Origin: Asticcacaulis sp.
GTDB lineage: Bacteria; Pseudomonadota; Alphaproteobacteria; Caulobacterales; Caulobacteraceae
Assembly: GCF_020217185.1 (NCBI RefSeq)
Contig: NZ_JAIWNX010000228.1
Span: 1-10,000 of the forward strand
Reading direction: 5' to 3'
DNA: 10,000 bases
Both the position numbers and the translations under genes were made by a program. The notes under the pieces were generated by a model. It had not been told where the DNA came from and made no database searches. It was given only the letters and a program-made list of their open reading frames with translations. Position 1 is the first letter of the stretch; each line of letters opens with the position of its first letter. Below, in pieces: positions 1 through 6,837 of the stretch.

Positions 1-19
1 GTCAAACAGGGAGCCCCGC

Positions 20-2608
20 ATGACCGTCGCCCATTCCGTCAGCCTGAGCACACTGGCCCTTATCCTGTCCCTGACCGCCGGTTGCGCCGCCCTGCCGCAA
101 ACGCCGGTGTCGGTGCCCGCTGCGCCAACCGCCGCGCCTGCGCCGGTACTGGATCAGGCCACACTGGACCGTCTGGGGAACCAGCTCGGCTATCGGTGGG
201 AGATCGTCGATAACCGTCAGACCTGTGACAAGGCGGCCTGTTTCCTGTCGGCCCTGACCCTCACCCTGCCCGAAGGGAGCGACCTGCCCGGCGGCTGGAC
301 CCTCTATTTCTCGTATGTCGGGGCGTTTGTGCGCTCCGAAAGCGACACATTCGACCTGAAACAGGTCAATGGCGACCTCTATGCCCTGACACCCAAGGCC
401 GGCGCCGCGCTGAAAGGCGGCGCCTCGCATACGGTTCGTGTCTGGGGGCAGGGGCATTTCTATGCGCGCGGTTTCATGATGCCCAATGCCTATGTGGCGG
501 CGCCGGGCCTCATCCCCCGCACCCTTGTGGCTTCGAAGGCGGTGATCGACCCTGAAAGCGGGCTGGAGACCCTGCCCTTTGTCTCCGCGATGACCGATGA
601 GGCGAAGCTGGGCACCCAGACCCCCGGCGACAAGACGCAGTGGCTGACCCCTGAACGCGCCTATGAACGCAATGCGGCGCGCAACGTGGCCCTGACCCGT
701 CCGGCCGTGGTGATCCTGCCCACCCCGGCCAGGGTGACCCTGCAAAAGGGCGCGCCGCTCGATCTCAGCAAGGGGTTTGACCTGCGCCTGAAGGGCCTGA
801 GCCGCGACGCCATTACCGCCGCCGTAGAGGCCCTGAAACAGGCGGGGGCCGGTGAGGGGCGGGGGCCGGTGCTCAGCGTCACCATCGACCCGAAACTGAG
901 CCCCGAAGCCTATCGCCTGACGGTGGGCAAAAGCGTTAGCATCCGCGCCGGATCAACGACCGGGGCCAACCACGCCCTGCGCTCTCTGGCCCAGCAAACG
1001 GCCTTTGATGGCGCTCAGGTGCGGCGTATGATCATCGAAGACGCGCCGCGCCTGCCCTTCCGCGGCCTGCATATCGACGTGGCGCGCAACTTCCATTCCA
1101 AAGCCTTTGTGCTCGAGACGCTGGAGCAGATGGCGGCCTATAAGCTCAACCGCCTGCACCTGCATCTGGGTGACGACGAGGGCTGGCGGCTGGAAATCGA
1201 CGGCCTGCCCGAACTGACGCAGGTGGGGGCCTATCGCTGCCACGACCCGGCCGAAGAGACCTGCCTGCTGCCGCAACTGGGGGCCGGGCCGGAGCGCGAT
1301 ACGCCGGTCAATGGCTACTTCTCAAAGGCCGACTATATCGACATCCTGAAGGCGGCGCAGGCGCGCGGTATCGAGGTCATCCCGTCCTTCGACATGCCGG
1401 GCCATAGCCGCGCGGCGATCAAATCCATGGAGGTCCGCTATCGCCGCCTGATGGCCGCCGGTGATGCGGCGGGGGCGGCGCAATATCGGCTGGTCGAACC
1501 GGAAGACACCACGGCCTATCGCTCAATCCAGCACTATAACGACAATACGCTCAATGTCTGCCTGCCCGCCACCTACGCCTTTATCGACAAGGTGATCGAC
1601 GAGACGATGAAGCTGCATCAGGCCGCCGGTGTGCCGCTGAAACGCTACCATATCGGGGCGGATGAGACGGCGGGGGCATGGACGCAATCGCCCGCCTGTC
1701 AGGCCTTTATGGCGCAGAACGGTCTGAAGGCGCCGCAGCTCACCCCCTATTTCATCGAGCGCGTCTCGGCCTATCTGGCGCAAAAGGGCATCGAGACGGC
1801 GGGCTGGAGCGACGGCATGGGCCATACGGACGCCGCGCGAATGCCGAAGGTAGTCCAGTCGAACATCTGGAGTTCCACCCTCGGCACGGCGGCCACCGAA
1901 GCGCACGATCAGGCCAATCGCGGCTGGGAAGTTGTGCTGTCCGTGCCCGATGTCACCTATTTTGACATGCCGCCCGCGCCGGACCCGGATGAGACGGCCT
2001 ATGACTGGGCGTCGCGCGATACGGACAACTACAAGATTTTCAGCTTCCAGCCGGAAAACCTGCCGGCCAATGCCTCCTTGCTGACCGATATCCGCGGGCA
2101 GGGGACGACGGTGGCCGATAAGACGCCCTATGCGCCGGGGCGCGGCCTGACCGGCCTGCAGGGGCAGTTGTGGTCCGAGGTGGTGCGCACGGACGACGAG
2201 GCCGAATACCGCCTCTTCCCGCGTCTTCTGCCGCTGGCCGAACGGGCCTGGCACCGGGCGGGCTGGGAAGCGCCGTACAAGGCAGGGGAAAGCTACACCT
2301 ATGGCGACGGTAAGGTCGATCCCAAGGCCGTGCTGGGCGACTGGCAAGGTTTCCGTGACCGGCTGGGCGTGCATCTGCGGCTTCTCGATCAGGCGGGCAT
2401 CGCCTATCGTCTGGCCCCGCCGGGGGCGAAGATCGAGAGCGGGCAGTTATTCGCCAATGCCGAAATTGCCGCTACCCCCATCGAATACCGCCTCGCAGGC
2501 GGCGAATGGACGCCCTATACGGGGCCGGTGGCAGTGAGCGGCCCGGTCGAACTGCGCGTCACCTCCCCCGATGGCCGCCGCAAGAGCCGTATGGTAAGGG
2601 TAGAATGA
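20..2608 (+). CDS. GH20 beta-N-acetylhexosaminidase (chitobiase-like lipoprotein)
   Basis: Predicted exo-acting beta-N-acetylhexosaminidase that removes terminal GlcNAc (or GalNAc) from chitin oligosaccharides and related glycans. The 862 residues match the full chitobiase architecture and length: an N-terminal CHB_HEX carbohydrate-binding domain (about 50-195, with VNGDLYALTP and the FMMPNAYV stretch), a GH20b-type domain (about 225-340), the GH20 barrel (about 343-760), and an Ig-like CHB_HEX_C domain (about 790-862). Visible barrel motifs are RGLHIDVAR (348 on), DDEGWR (385-390), FDMPGHSRAA and HIGADE, with the catalytic Asp-Glu pair at D548-E549 for substrate-assisted catalysis. A lipobox-like LTAGC puts the lipidated Cys at residue 22, with no Asp at +2, so outer-membrane location is likely. 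The signal n-region lacks Lys/Arg, which is unusual. ATG 20 follows AGGGAG (8-13) at 6 nt. It is followed by a GH16 gene, probably in one transcription unit that may begin before the window. Confidence 0.95.
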   Translation: MTVAHSVSLSTLALILSLTAGCAALPQTPVSVPAAPTAAPAPVLDQATLDRLGNQLGYRWEIVDNRQTCDKAACFLSALTLTLPEGSDLPGGWTLYFSYVGAFVRSESDTFDLKQVNGDLYALTPKAGAALKGGASHTVRVWGQGHFYARGFMMPNAYVAAPGLIPRTLVASKAVIDPESGLETLPFVSAMTDEAKLGTQTPGDKTQWLTPERAYERNAARNVALTRPAVVILPTPARVTLQKGAPLDLSKGFDLRLKGLSRDAITAAVEALKQAGAGEGRGPVLSVTIDPKLSPEAYRLTVGKSVSIRAGSTTGANHALRSLAQQTAFDGAQVRRMIIEDAPRLPFRGLHIDVARNFHSKAFVLETLEQMAAYKLNRLHLHLGDDEGWRLEIDGLPELTQVGAYRCHDPAEETCLLPQLGAGPERDTPVNGYFSKADYIDILKAAQARGIEVIPSFDMPGHSRAAIKSMEVRYRRLMAAGDAAGAAQYRLVEPEDTTAYRSIQHYNDNTLNVCLPATYAFIDKVIDETMKLHQAAGVPLKRYHIGADETAGAWTQSPACQAFMAQNGLKAPQLTPYFIERVSAYLAQKGIETAGWSDGMGHTDAARMPKVVQSNIWSSTLGTAATEAHDQANRGWEVVLSVPDVTYFDMPPAPDPDETAYDWASRDTDNYKIFSFQPENLPANASLLTDIRGQGTTVADKTPYAPGRGLTGLQGQLWSEVVRTDDEAEYRLFPRLLPLAERAWHRAGWEAPYKAGESYTYGDGKVDPKAVLGDWQGFRDRLGVHLRLLDQAGIAYRLAPPGAKIESGQLFANAEIAATPIEYRLAGGEWTPYTGPVAVSGPVELRVTSPDGRRKSRMVRVE

Positions 2609-2615
2609 TCTTAAA

Positions 2616-2637
2616 CCTCCCGGCCTTCGGCGGGAGG
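2616..2637 (+). other. Intercistronic hairpin between GH20 and GH16 genes
   Basis: A 6-bp stem (CCTCCC with GGGAGG) continues, after one bulged G, into GCC/GGC around a 3-nt loop. TTAA on both flanks could extend the pairing. No U-run follows; the sequence goes straight into the GH16 ribosome-binding site (AAGGAAA, about 2650-2656). It is more likely a processing or mRNA-stability element, or a weak attenuator, than an efficient terminator. Confidence 0.45.
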
Positions 2638-2660
2638 GCGTTAAAAACAAAGGAAACGTC

Positions 2661-3488
2661 ATGCTGAAATCCCTGATCCTGTCGGCGGTGACGCTGACGG
2701 GCCTGTCGGTGGCCGCTGAAACGCGGGCGGCCGATGCCACCTCACCCGTTCCGGCGGGCTATGCGCTGGACTGGGCCGAGGAGTTCAATACGCCCGGCCT
2801 GCCCGATGCCAGGACTTGGGTCTATGACACGCAGGCCAACCGCACCGGCTGGTACAATAACGAAAAGCAGTATTACGCCGCCGAACGGCTGGAAAATTCC
2901 GAGGTGAAGGACGGCACGCTGCGCCTCACCGCGCGCAAGGAGCGGCTGAGCGACCGCGCCGATTACGGCGGGCAGGACTACAGCTCGGCGCGCCTGATCA
3001 CGCGCGGTAAGGTCAGCTTCCTGTATGGTTTTTACGAAATCCGCGCCAGAATGCCGTGCGGTCAGGGCTCATGGCCGGCGATCTGGATGCTCGGCACCGA
3101 TGCGGGGTGGCCGGACGGCGGCGAAATCGACATTATGGAGCATGTGGGCAAGACGCCGGGCCGGACCTTTGGCACGGTGCATAACCGCTATACGATCGAC
3201 AGCGTGGGCGGTTCCGGCAACGGCAATGGCATCGACGTGCCCGATGCCTGCACCGCCTTCCATAAGTATCAGCTTCTGTGGACACCGCAAAAGCTCGACT
3301 TCTTCGTCGATGGTCAGCGTTTCCATACCTATGTCAAAACCGACAAGCCGGGGGCGTGGCCCTTCGACAAGCCGCAGTTTTTGCTGCTTAATCTGGCCAT
3401 CGGCGGCAATATGGCCGGTGAGGTGGACGACGGCATCTTCCCGCGCACCTTTGAGGTCGATTACGTGCGGGTGTGGAAAAAGCGCTAA
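2661..3488 (+). CDS. Secreted GH16 family beta-glucanase (laminarinase-like)
   Basis: Predicted endo-acting glycoside hydrolase of family 16, most like the bacterial endo-beta-1,3-(1,3;1,4)-glucanases that cut laminarin-type glucans. The retaining catalytic motif is EIDIME, with E155 as likely nucleophile, D157 as helper and E160 as acid/base; the Met before the last Glu is the beta-bulge form typical of laminarinases. Further family marks are NNEKQYY near residue 67, GFYEIRARMP, WPAIWML, and the C-terminal FEVDYVRVW strand. At 275 residues it is essentially a signal peptide plus a single catalytic domain, with no binding module. The Sec signal peptide (about 1-23) could be cut at TRA-AD. ATG 2661 follows AAGGAAA at good spacing. 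It follows the GH20 gene by 52 nt on the same strand. Exact glucan specificity (1,3 versus mixed linkage) cannot be read from the sequence. Confidence 0.93.
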   Translation: MLKSLILSAVTLTGLSVAAETRAADATSPVPAGYALDWAEEFNTPGLPDARTWVYDTQANRTGWYNNEKQYYAAERLENSEVKDGTLRLTARKERLSDRADYGGQDYSSARLITRGKVSFLYGFYEIRARMPCGQGSWPAIWMLGTDAGWPDGGEIDIMEHVGKTPGRTFGTVHNRYTIDSVGGSGNGNGIDVPDACTAFHKYQLLWTPQKLDFFVDGQRFHTYVKTDKPGAWPFDKPQFLLLNLAIGGNMAGEVDDGIFPRTFEVDYVRVWKKR

Positions 3489-3497
3489 AACCCTTGC

Positions 3498-3526
3498 TTG
3501 CGGTGGCGGTGCCCGGCCCCTATAAA
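3498..3526 (+). promoter_or_regulatory. Predicted sigma70-type promoter giving a leaderless transcript
   Basis: TTGCGG (3498-3503) and TATAAA (3521-3526) are separated by 17 nt. The expected start of transcription, about 7 nt past the -10 box, falls on the ATG at 3533, which has no Shine-Dalgarno sequence. This predicts leaderless mRNA for the His/Cys-rich gene. The promoter overlaps the region just after the GH16 stop. It is prediction only. Confidence 0.5.
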
Positions 3527-3532
3527 CAGCCT

Positions 3533-3856
3533 ATGCGCTCTGGTCTCCTCAAAGTGATGGTGATTGTGGCGGGACTGCTGGCCATGCTGTCGGGCCTGCA
3601 CGCGCCCGAAGCCGCCGGTCCGTGGGCGCATCACGAAGACACCCATCTGCACCTGCACGTCCGGTCGTCGGAAGCGCCCTGCTGCGCTGACAAAGGGGCC
3701 GCATCTCTGAAGCTTTGCGGTCAGCATTGCGCCGCCATCGCCACCGCCAGCTTCCTGTTCATGCACTTGCCGAGTGTAAAGGCGCTGGATTTCCAGTCGC
3801 GTCACCGCCACAGCGTTGGCCTGAGCTACCGCCCGCTGGCCCCGCCGCCGCGCTGA
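3533..3856 (+). CDS. Small exported His/Cys-rich protein, possible metal binder
   Basis: A 107-residue protein of unassigned function. Residues 5-24 form a hydrophobic signal or membrane segment after MRSG. The rest is rich in likely metal ligands: a HHEDTHLHLH cluster (33-42), a CC pair (50-51), CGQHC (62-66) and a RHRH cluster (90-93), making 10 His and 4 Cys in all. The tail is proline-rich (RPLAPPPR). This layout recalls small DUF2946-like proteins found beside metal-related TonB receptors, but that resemblance is from memory and weak. ATG 3533 is preferred over an in-frame GTG at 3473 because the latter overlaps the GH16 gene, lacks a ribosome-binding site and puts a poor leader before the hydrophobic segment; ATG 3533 also sits where a TATAAA promoter would start transcription. 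A TonB receptor follows on the same strand. Inferred role: periplasmic or membrane-anchored metal binding or sensing (Cu or Zn). Confidence 0.65.
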   Translation: MRSGLLKVMVIVAGLLAMLSGLHAPEAAGPWAHHEDTHLHLHVRSSEAPCCADKGAASLKLCGQHCAAIATASFLFMHLPSVKALDFQSRHRHSVGLSYRPLAPPPR

Positions 3857-3931
3857 AACCCTGAAAAATGAACCGACGCGGAGCGCTTAGACGCGCCACG
3901 CCCTTGCTTGCTCATTTTTACGGGTTTTCCC

Positions 3932-5986
3932 ATGTTTTACCCATACGGGGCCTTGCCCCTTCTGGAGCGGGATGATTTTAGATCGAAACGTCATCCCGCT
4001 CTAAATTTTTGTTTGGTCGCGCAATTTTTCCGAAAAGTGGTGCCCACTTTATCGGATTGCGCTCTGGCGGCCTCTGCCGCCGCGACCCTGCTTGCCTGCG
4101 TAACGTCCGCACAGGCACAAACCCTCCCCCCTCAGCCGGAAGACGCCATCGAAGAGGTGGTGGTTCAGGCCACGCGCGCCGGTCGCCGGCTTCAGGACGA
4201 GCCGATCCGTGTTGACGTCATCGGCCGCGAAGAGATCGACGAAAAGAGCCTGATGACCCCCGGCAATATCTCGACCCTCGTCAATGAGACGCCGGGCATC
4301 CGCGTGCAGGTGACCGCGCCGTCGCTGGGGGCGGCCAATATCCGCATTCAGGGCATGGCCGGGCGCTACACTTTGCTGCTCACCGACGGCTTACCGCTCT
4401 ATGGCGGGCAGTCGCTCGGTCTGTTGCAGATTCCGCCGACCGATCTGGGGCAGGTGGAAGTGATCAAGGGCTCAGTCTCGGCGCTTTATGGCGCGTCGGC
4501 GCTGGGCGGGGTGATCAATCTCGTCTCGCGCCGCCCCAGCCCTGAGCCGGAAAGCGAAGTCCTGCTAAACCTGACCCACCGTGGCGGGCAGGACGTCACG
4601 GCCTATAGCTCCGCCCCGGCGACGCAGAGCCTCAGCTATTCGCTCACCGGCGGCTATCACCGTCAGACCCGCAAGGATCTCGATGGCGATGGCTGGATCG
4701 ACATGGCGGGCTTTGAGCGCTGGACGCTGCGCCCGCGCCTGTTCTGGTACGGGGACAACGGGGCGAAGGCACTGCTCACGCTGGGCATCATGCGCGAACA
4801 GCGCGAGGGCGGCACGCTCAGCGGGCGCACCGTCCCGGACGGCACGGCCTTTCCCGAAACGCAGGCCTCGCGCCGCGTCGATGCCGGGGTTACGGCGCAG
4901 TTTCCGCTGGAAGGGCTGGGTACGCTCAGCCTGCGCGCCTCGTCCATGACCCAGCGTCACGAGCACCGCTTCGGTGAGGTCATTGACCGCGACTCGCACC
5001 TGACCGGCTTTGCCGAGGCGGCGCTGAAGGGCGAGACGGGGCCGACCGCCTGGGTGGGCGGGGTGGCCTTTCAGTCCGACCACTATCATTCCAAGGGGTT
5101 CAGCGCCTTCAACTATCACTTCAGCGTCCCCGGCCTGTTCGGGCAGGTGGAGCAGACGATGGGTGAGCGCCTGACGCTGGCGGCCAGTGCGCGCCTGGAT
5201 GACCACAGCCGCTACGGCACGCAGTTCAGTCCGCGCCTGTCTCTGCTCTATCGTCCCGGCCACTGGACCGTGCGGGCCTCAGTGGGGCGCGGGTTTCATG
5301 CGCCCACGCCCTTTGTCGAGGCCATCGAGGCCACGGGCTTTGGCCGGCTGGAGCCGCTGGGCGACCTGCGGCCCGAGGTGGCGCGCACGGCCTCGCTCGA
5401 CCTGACCTATGCCAAAGGACCGATCGAGGCCAATATGACCCTGTTCGGCGCGGACATAGACGATGCGGTGCAGCTACGCCAAACGGGCCCGGCCTCGGTC
5501 AGGCTGGTCAATGCGGCGGGCGTGACGCGCACGCGCGGTTCGGAATGGCGTCTGCGTTATCGTCATGAGGCGCTGACCCTGACCGGTTCCTACGTCTATG
5601 TCGATGCCACCGAGCCCGATCCGTCGGGGATTGGCCGCCGCGCTCAGCCCACGACGCCGAAACACACCGGCGGCTTTGTCGCCATGTGGGAGGAACACGA
5701 TATCGGGCGCATCGGCTTTGAAGCCTATTATACCGGGCATCAGACGCTGGACGACAATCCGTACCGGAGCGAGAGCAAACCCTACTGGGAGCTGGGCCTG
5801 CTGGGCGAACGCGTGGTGGGGAAGGTGCGCCTGTTCCTCAATGCCGAAAACCTGCTCAATGTGCGCCAGACGCGGCACGATCCGCTGGTCCGGCGGCAAA
5901 GGGCGGCCGATGGACGCTGGACGGTCGAGGCCTGGGCCCCGACCGACGGGTTCGTGCTCAATGGCGGGGTGCGGATGCGCTTCTGA
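3932..5986 (+). CDS. TonB-dependent outer-membrane receptor
   Basis: Outer-membrane active transporter driven by TonB. From ATG 3932 it has 684 residues: a signal core ending TSAQAQ (about 43-63), a TonB-box-like EEVVVQAT (74-81), a plug domain (about 85-200, with IRIQGMAGRYTLLLTDGLPLYGG and ALYGASALGGVINLVSRRP read as family motifs), and a 22-strand-type barrel ending in a C-terminal Phe (GGVRMRF). Its size fits siderophore, metal or cobalamin receptors better than the larger (about 900-1000 residue) glycan receptors usual in this bacterial group. His-rich spots (RHEHRF, DHYHSKGF, FNYHF) could hint at a metal ligand. The start is uncertain: in-frame candidates are TTG 3908, ATG 3932 and GTG 4037/4040, none with a clear ribosome-binding site. 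Codons for residues about 11-45 lie in a palindromic repeat, which seems to have replaced the original signal-peptide start. Substrate unknown. Confidence 0.88.
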   Translation: MFYPYGALPLLERDDFRSKRHPALNFCLVAQFFRKVVPTLSDCALAASAAATLLACVTSAQAQTLPPQPEDAIEEVVVQATRAGRRLQDEPIRVDVIGREEIDEKSLMTPGNISTLVNETPGIRVQVTAPSLGAANIRIQGMAGRYTLLLTDGLPLYGGQSLGLLQIPPTDLGQVEVIKGSVSALYGASALGGVINLVSRRPSPEPESEVLLNLTHRGGQDVTAYSSAPATQSLSYSLTGGYHRQTRKDLDGDGWIDMAGFERWTLRPRLFWYGDNGAKALLTLGIMREQREGGTLSGRTVPDGTAFPETQASRRVDAGVTAQFPLEGLGTLSLRASSMTQRHEHRFGEVIDRDSHLTGFAEAALKGETGPTAWVGGVAFQSDHYHSKGFSAFNYHFSVPGLFGQVEQTMGERLTLAASARLDDHSRYGTQFSPRLSLLYRPGHWTVRASVGRGFHAPTPFVEAIEATGFGRLEPLGDLRPEVARTASLDLTYAKGPIEANMTLFGADIDDAVQLRQTGPASVRLVNAAGVTRTRGSEWRLRYRHEALTLTGSYVYVDATEPDPSGIGRRAQPTTPKHTGGFVAMWEEHDIGRIGFEAYYTGHQTLDDNPYRSESKPYWELGLLGERVVGKVRLFLNAENLLNVRQTRHDPLVRRQRAADGRWTVEAWAPTDGFVLNGGVRMRF
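3962..4066 (-). repeat. RIME-like palindromic repeat, copy 1 (overlaps TonB receptor 5' end)
   Basis: It contains two palindromes. The first is an 11-bp perfect inverted repeat, GAGCGGGATGA (3965-3975) with TCATCCCGCTC (3991-4001). The second is an imperfect hairpin at 4019-4062, with GCGCAAT/ATTGCGC outer arms, CCGA/TCGG in the middle and AAAGTGG/CCACTTT around a TGC loop. Read on the minus strand it aligns with copy 2 at 6815-6912, sharing AGCGCA, AAAGTG-GCA, TTTTCGGA, TGCGCGAC and CGCTCCAG in the same order at nearly the same spacing. Such mosaic palindromic elements are known as dispersed intergenic repeats in alphaproteobacteria; the family assignment is inference. Confidence 0.75.
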
Positions 5987-5990
5987 TGCG

Positions 5991-6031
5991 GTTACCGGGC
6001 GTGGTCAGCGCGTCTGACCACGCCCGGTAAC
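5991..6031. terminator. 18-bp perfect inverted repeat between convergent genes
   Basis: The arms at 5991-6008 and 6014-6031 are perfect complements over 18 bp (GTTACCGGGCGTGGTCAG) around a 5-nt CGCGT loop. It starts 4 nt after the TonB receptor stop and includes the last codons and stop of the converging ThuA-like gene. Location and strength suggest a shared bidirectional terminator. There is no T-run on either side, so it may act as an RNA 3'-end stabiliser or need Rho or other help. Confidence 0.7.
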
Positions 6032-6775
6032 AGTCCAGTAGAGACCTCCCATAAGGTGCGTCAGATAGGTCGGGTCGCGGTACATTTCGACCGTATGGCC
6101 CAGCGTCGTGACAAAGACCCGGCTCTTTTGCGGACGGTGGTACCAGGCGATCGGATGATCCTTGCCCATCGGCTCGGAGACCTGACCGGGCCAGATCTTG
6201 CGCGGGTCATAGCTGGTCTCATCCACGTTCAGCACGGGGTGGATCGGCACCTGATACGGGTTGGTCGTGGTGTAGAATTCGTCGCTCCAGATCCAGCGCT
6301 CCGGCAGGCCGAAGGTGGCAGGAAAGCCCCTGTCCACGACCGTCACCACGCCCGTTTGCAGCATGGGGTGCACCCCGACCGTGCGCCCGACCAGCTTTTC
6401 GTACCACGCCCAGCTTCCCACCGGCAGGGCGATGGCGGCGCGGTGCACGATCACCGCATTGCCGCCGCCGGTCATATAGGCCTCAAAGCCTGCGCGCTGG
6501 GCCGGAGTGAGGTCTTCCACCGGCGTATTGAGCAGCACAATGGCGGCGTAGGCGCTGAGGTCCTGCTCCAGCACCGAGGCCGCGTGCGTCCAGTTCAGAT
6601 CAAAGGCATGGAGCTTCGACAGGCGCTCAAAGCTGTCGCGCGCCACGGGGATATATTCGTAATGGTACTTGCTGGGCATGGCCAGAACCAGCACCCGGTA
6701 CTGACTGTCGGCGCGGCTGAGGGCGGGCGTCAGCAGGGACGCAGTGGCGGCGAGCAGAAAGGTCCGGCGTTGCAT
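6005..6775 (-). CDS. ThuA-like domain protein with Tat signal
   Basis: A 256-residue exported protein of the ThuA (trehalose-utilisation) family, which has a class I glutamine-amidotransferase-like fold and is tied to disaccharide or keto-sugar metabolism; the reaction is not settled for most members. Family marks seen are an early beta strand RVLVLAMPSKYHYEY, TGGGNAVIVHRAA (about 102-114), the HPIAWYH block, TTLGHTVEMY, and a C-terminal LTHLMGGLYWTV. The N-terminus MQRRTFLLAA with a cleavable SRA-DS is a typical twin-arginine signal, so the folded protein should act in the periplasm. ATG 6775 is chosen over the adjacent TTG 6778 because GGGAGG (6780-6785) lies 4 nt upstream of the ATG. A 14-bp palindrome (6790-6803) just upstream suggests LacI-type control. 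The stop codon lies inside the large hairpin shared with the convergent TonB receptor gene. Confidence 0.88.
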   Translation of the reverse strand: MQRRTFLLAATASLLTPALSRADSQYRVLVLAMPSKYHYEYIPVARDSFERLSKLHAFDLNWTHAASVLEQDLSAYAAIVLLNTPVEDLTPAQRAGFEAYMTGGGNAVIVHRAAIALPVGSWAWYEKLVGRTVGVHPMLQTGVVTVVDRGFPATFGLPERWIWSDEFYTTTNPYQVPIHPVLNVDETSYDPRKIWPGQVSEPMGKDHPIAWYHRPQKSRVFVTTLGHTVEMYRDPTYLTHLMGGLYWTVTGRGQTR

Positions 6776-6779
6776 CAAG

Positions 6780-6785
6780 CCTCCC
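6780..6785 (-). promoter_or_regulatory. Shine-Dalgarno site deciding the ThuA-like start
   Basis: On the minus strand GGGAGG lies 4 nt before ATG 6775. It is only about 1 nt from the TTG at 6778, which rules the TTG out as the start. Confidence 0.75.
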
Positions 6786-6789
6786 GTGG

Positions 6790-6803
6790 CGACAACGTTG
6801 TCG
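6790..6803. promoter_or_regulatory. Predicted LacI-family operator upstream of ThuA-like gene
   Basis: CGACAACGTTGTCG is a perfect 14-bp palindrome with a central CpG, the symmetry typical of LacI-family operators. It lies 15 nt upstream of the ThuA-like ATG and covers the start point expected from the candidate promoter, a position suited to repression. The GACAACGTTG core recurs in the lacI/symporter gap. Binding by the LacI protein encoded here is inferred. Confidence 0.6.
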
Positions 6804-6807
6804 GGTT

Positions 6808-6837
6808 AGGCTACAGCGCATTCGGAAAAGTGTGCAA
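6808..6837 (-). promoter_or_regulatory. Candidate promoter for ThuA-like gene
   Basis: On the minus strand, TTGCAC (6832-6837) and TAGCCT (6808-6813) are 18 nt apart, placing transcription start near 6800, inside the palindromic operator. The -35 hexamer would lie within repeat copy 2. The -10 match is only moderate. Confidence 0.3.

Noticed and set aside
1523..2374. Long open frame of 283 codons on the minus strand inside the GH20 gene
   Set aside because: It is fully antisense to a gene with clear catalytic motifs; its product is Arg/Gly/His-rich without recognisable domains, as expected from GC-rich third positions.
3473..3532. GTG 3473 as start of the His/Cys-rich gene (20 residues longer)
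   Set aside because: It overlaps the GH16 end, has no ribosome-binding site, and the predicted transcription start lies downstream of it at about 3533.
3947..3959. GGGGC-CTT-GCCCC hairpin as a terminator after the His/Cys-rich gene
   Set aside because: The stem is only 5 bp with no T-run, and it lies inside the likely receptor coding region.
6776..6778. TTG as the start of the ThuA-like gene
   Set aside because: It is about 1 nt from the Shine-Dalgarno sequence; the adjacent ATG has workable spacing.
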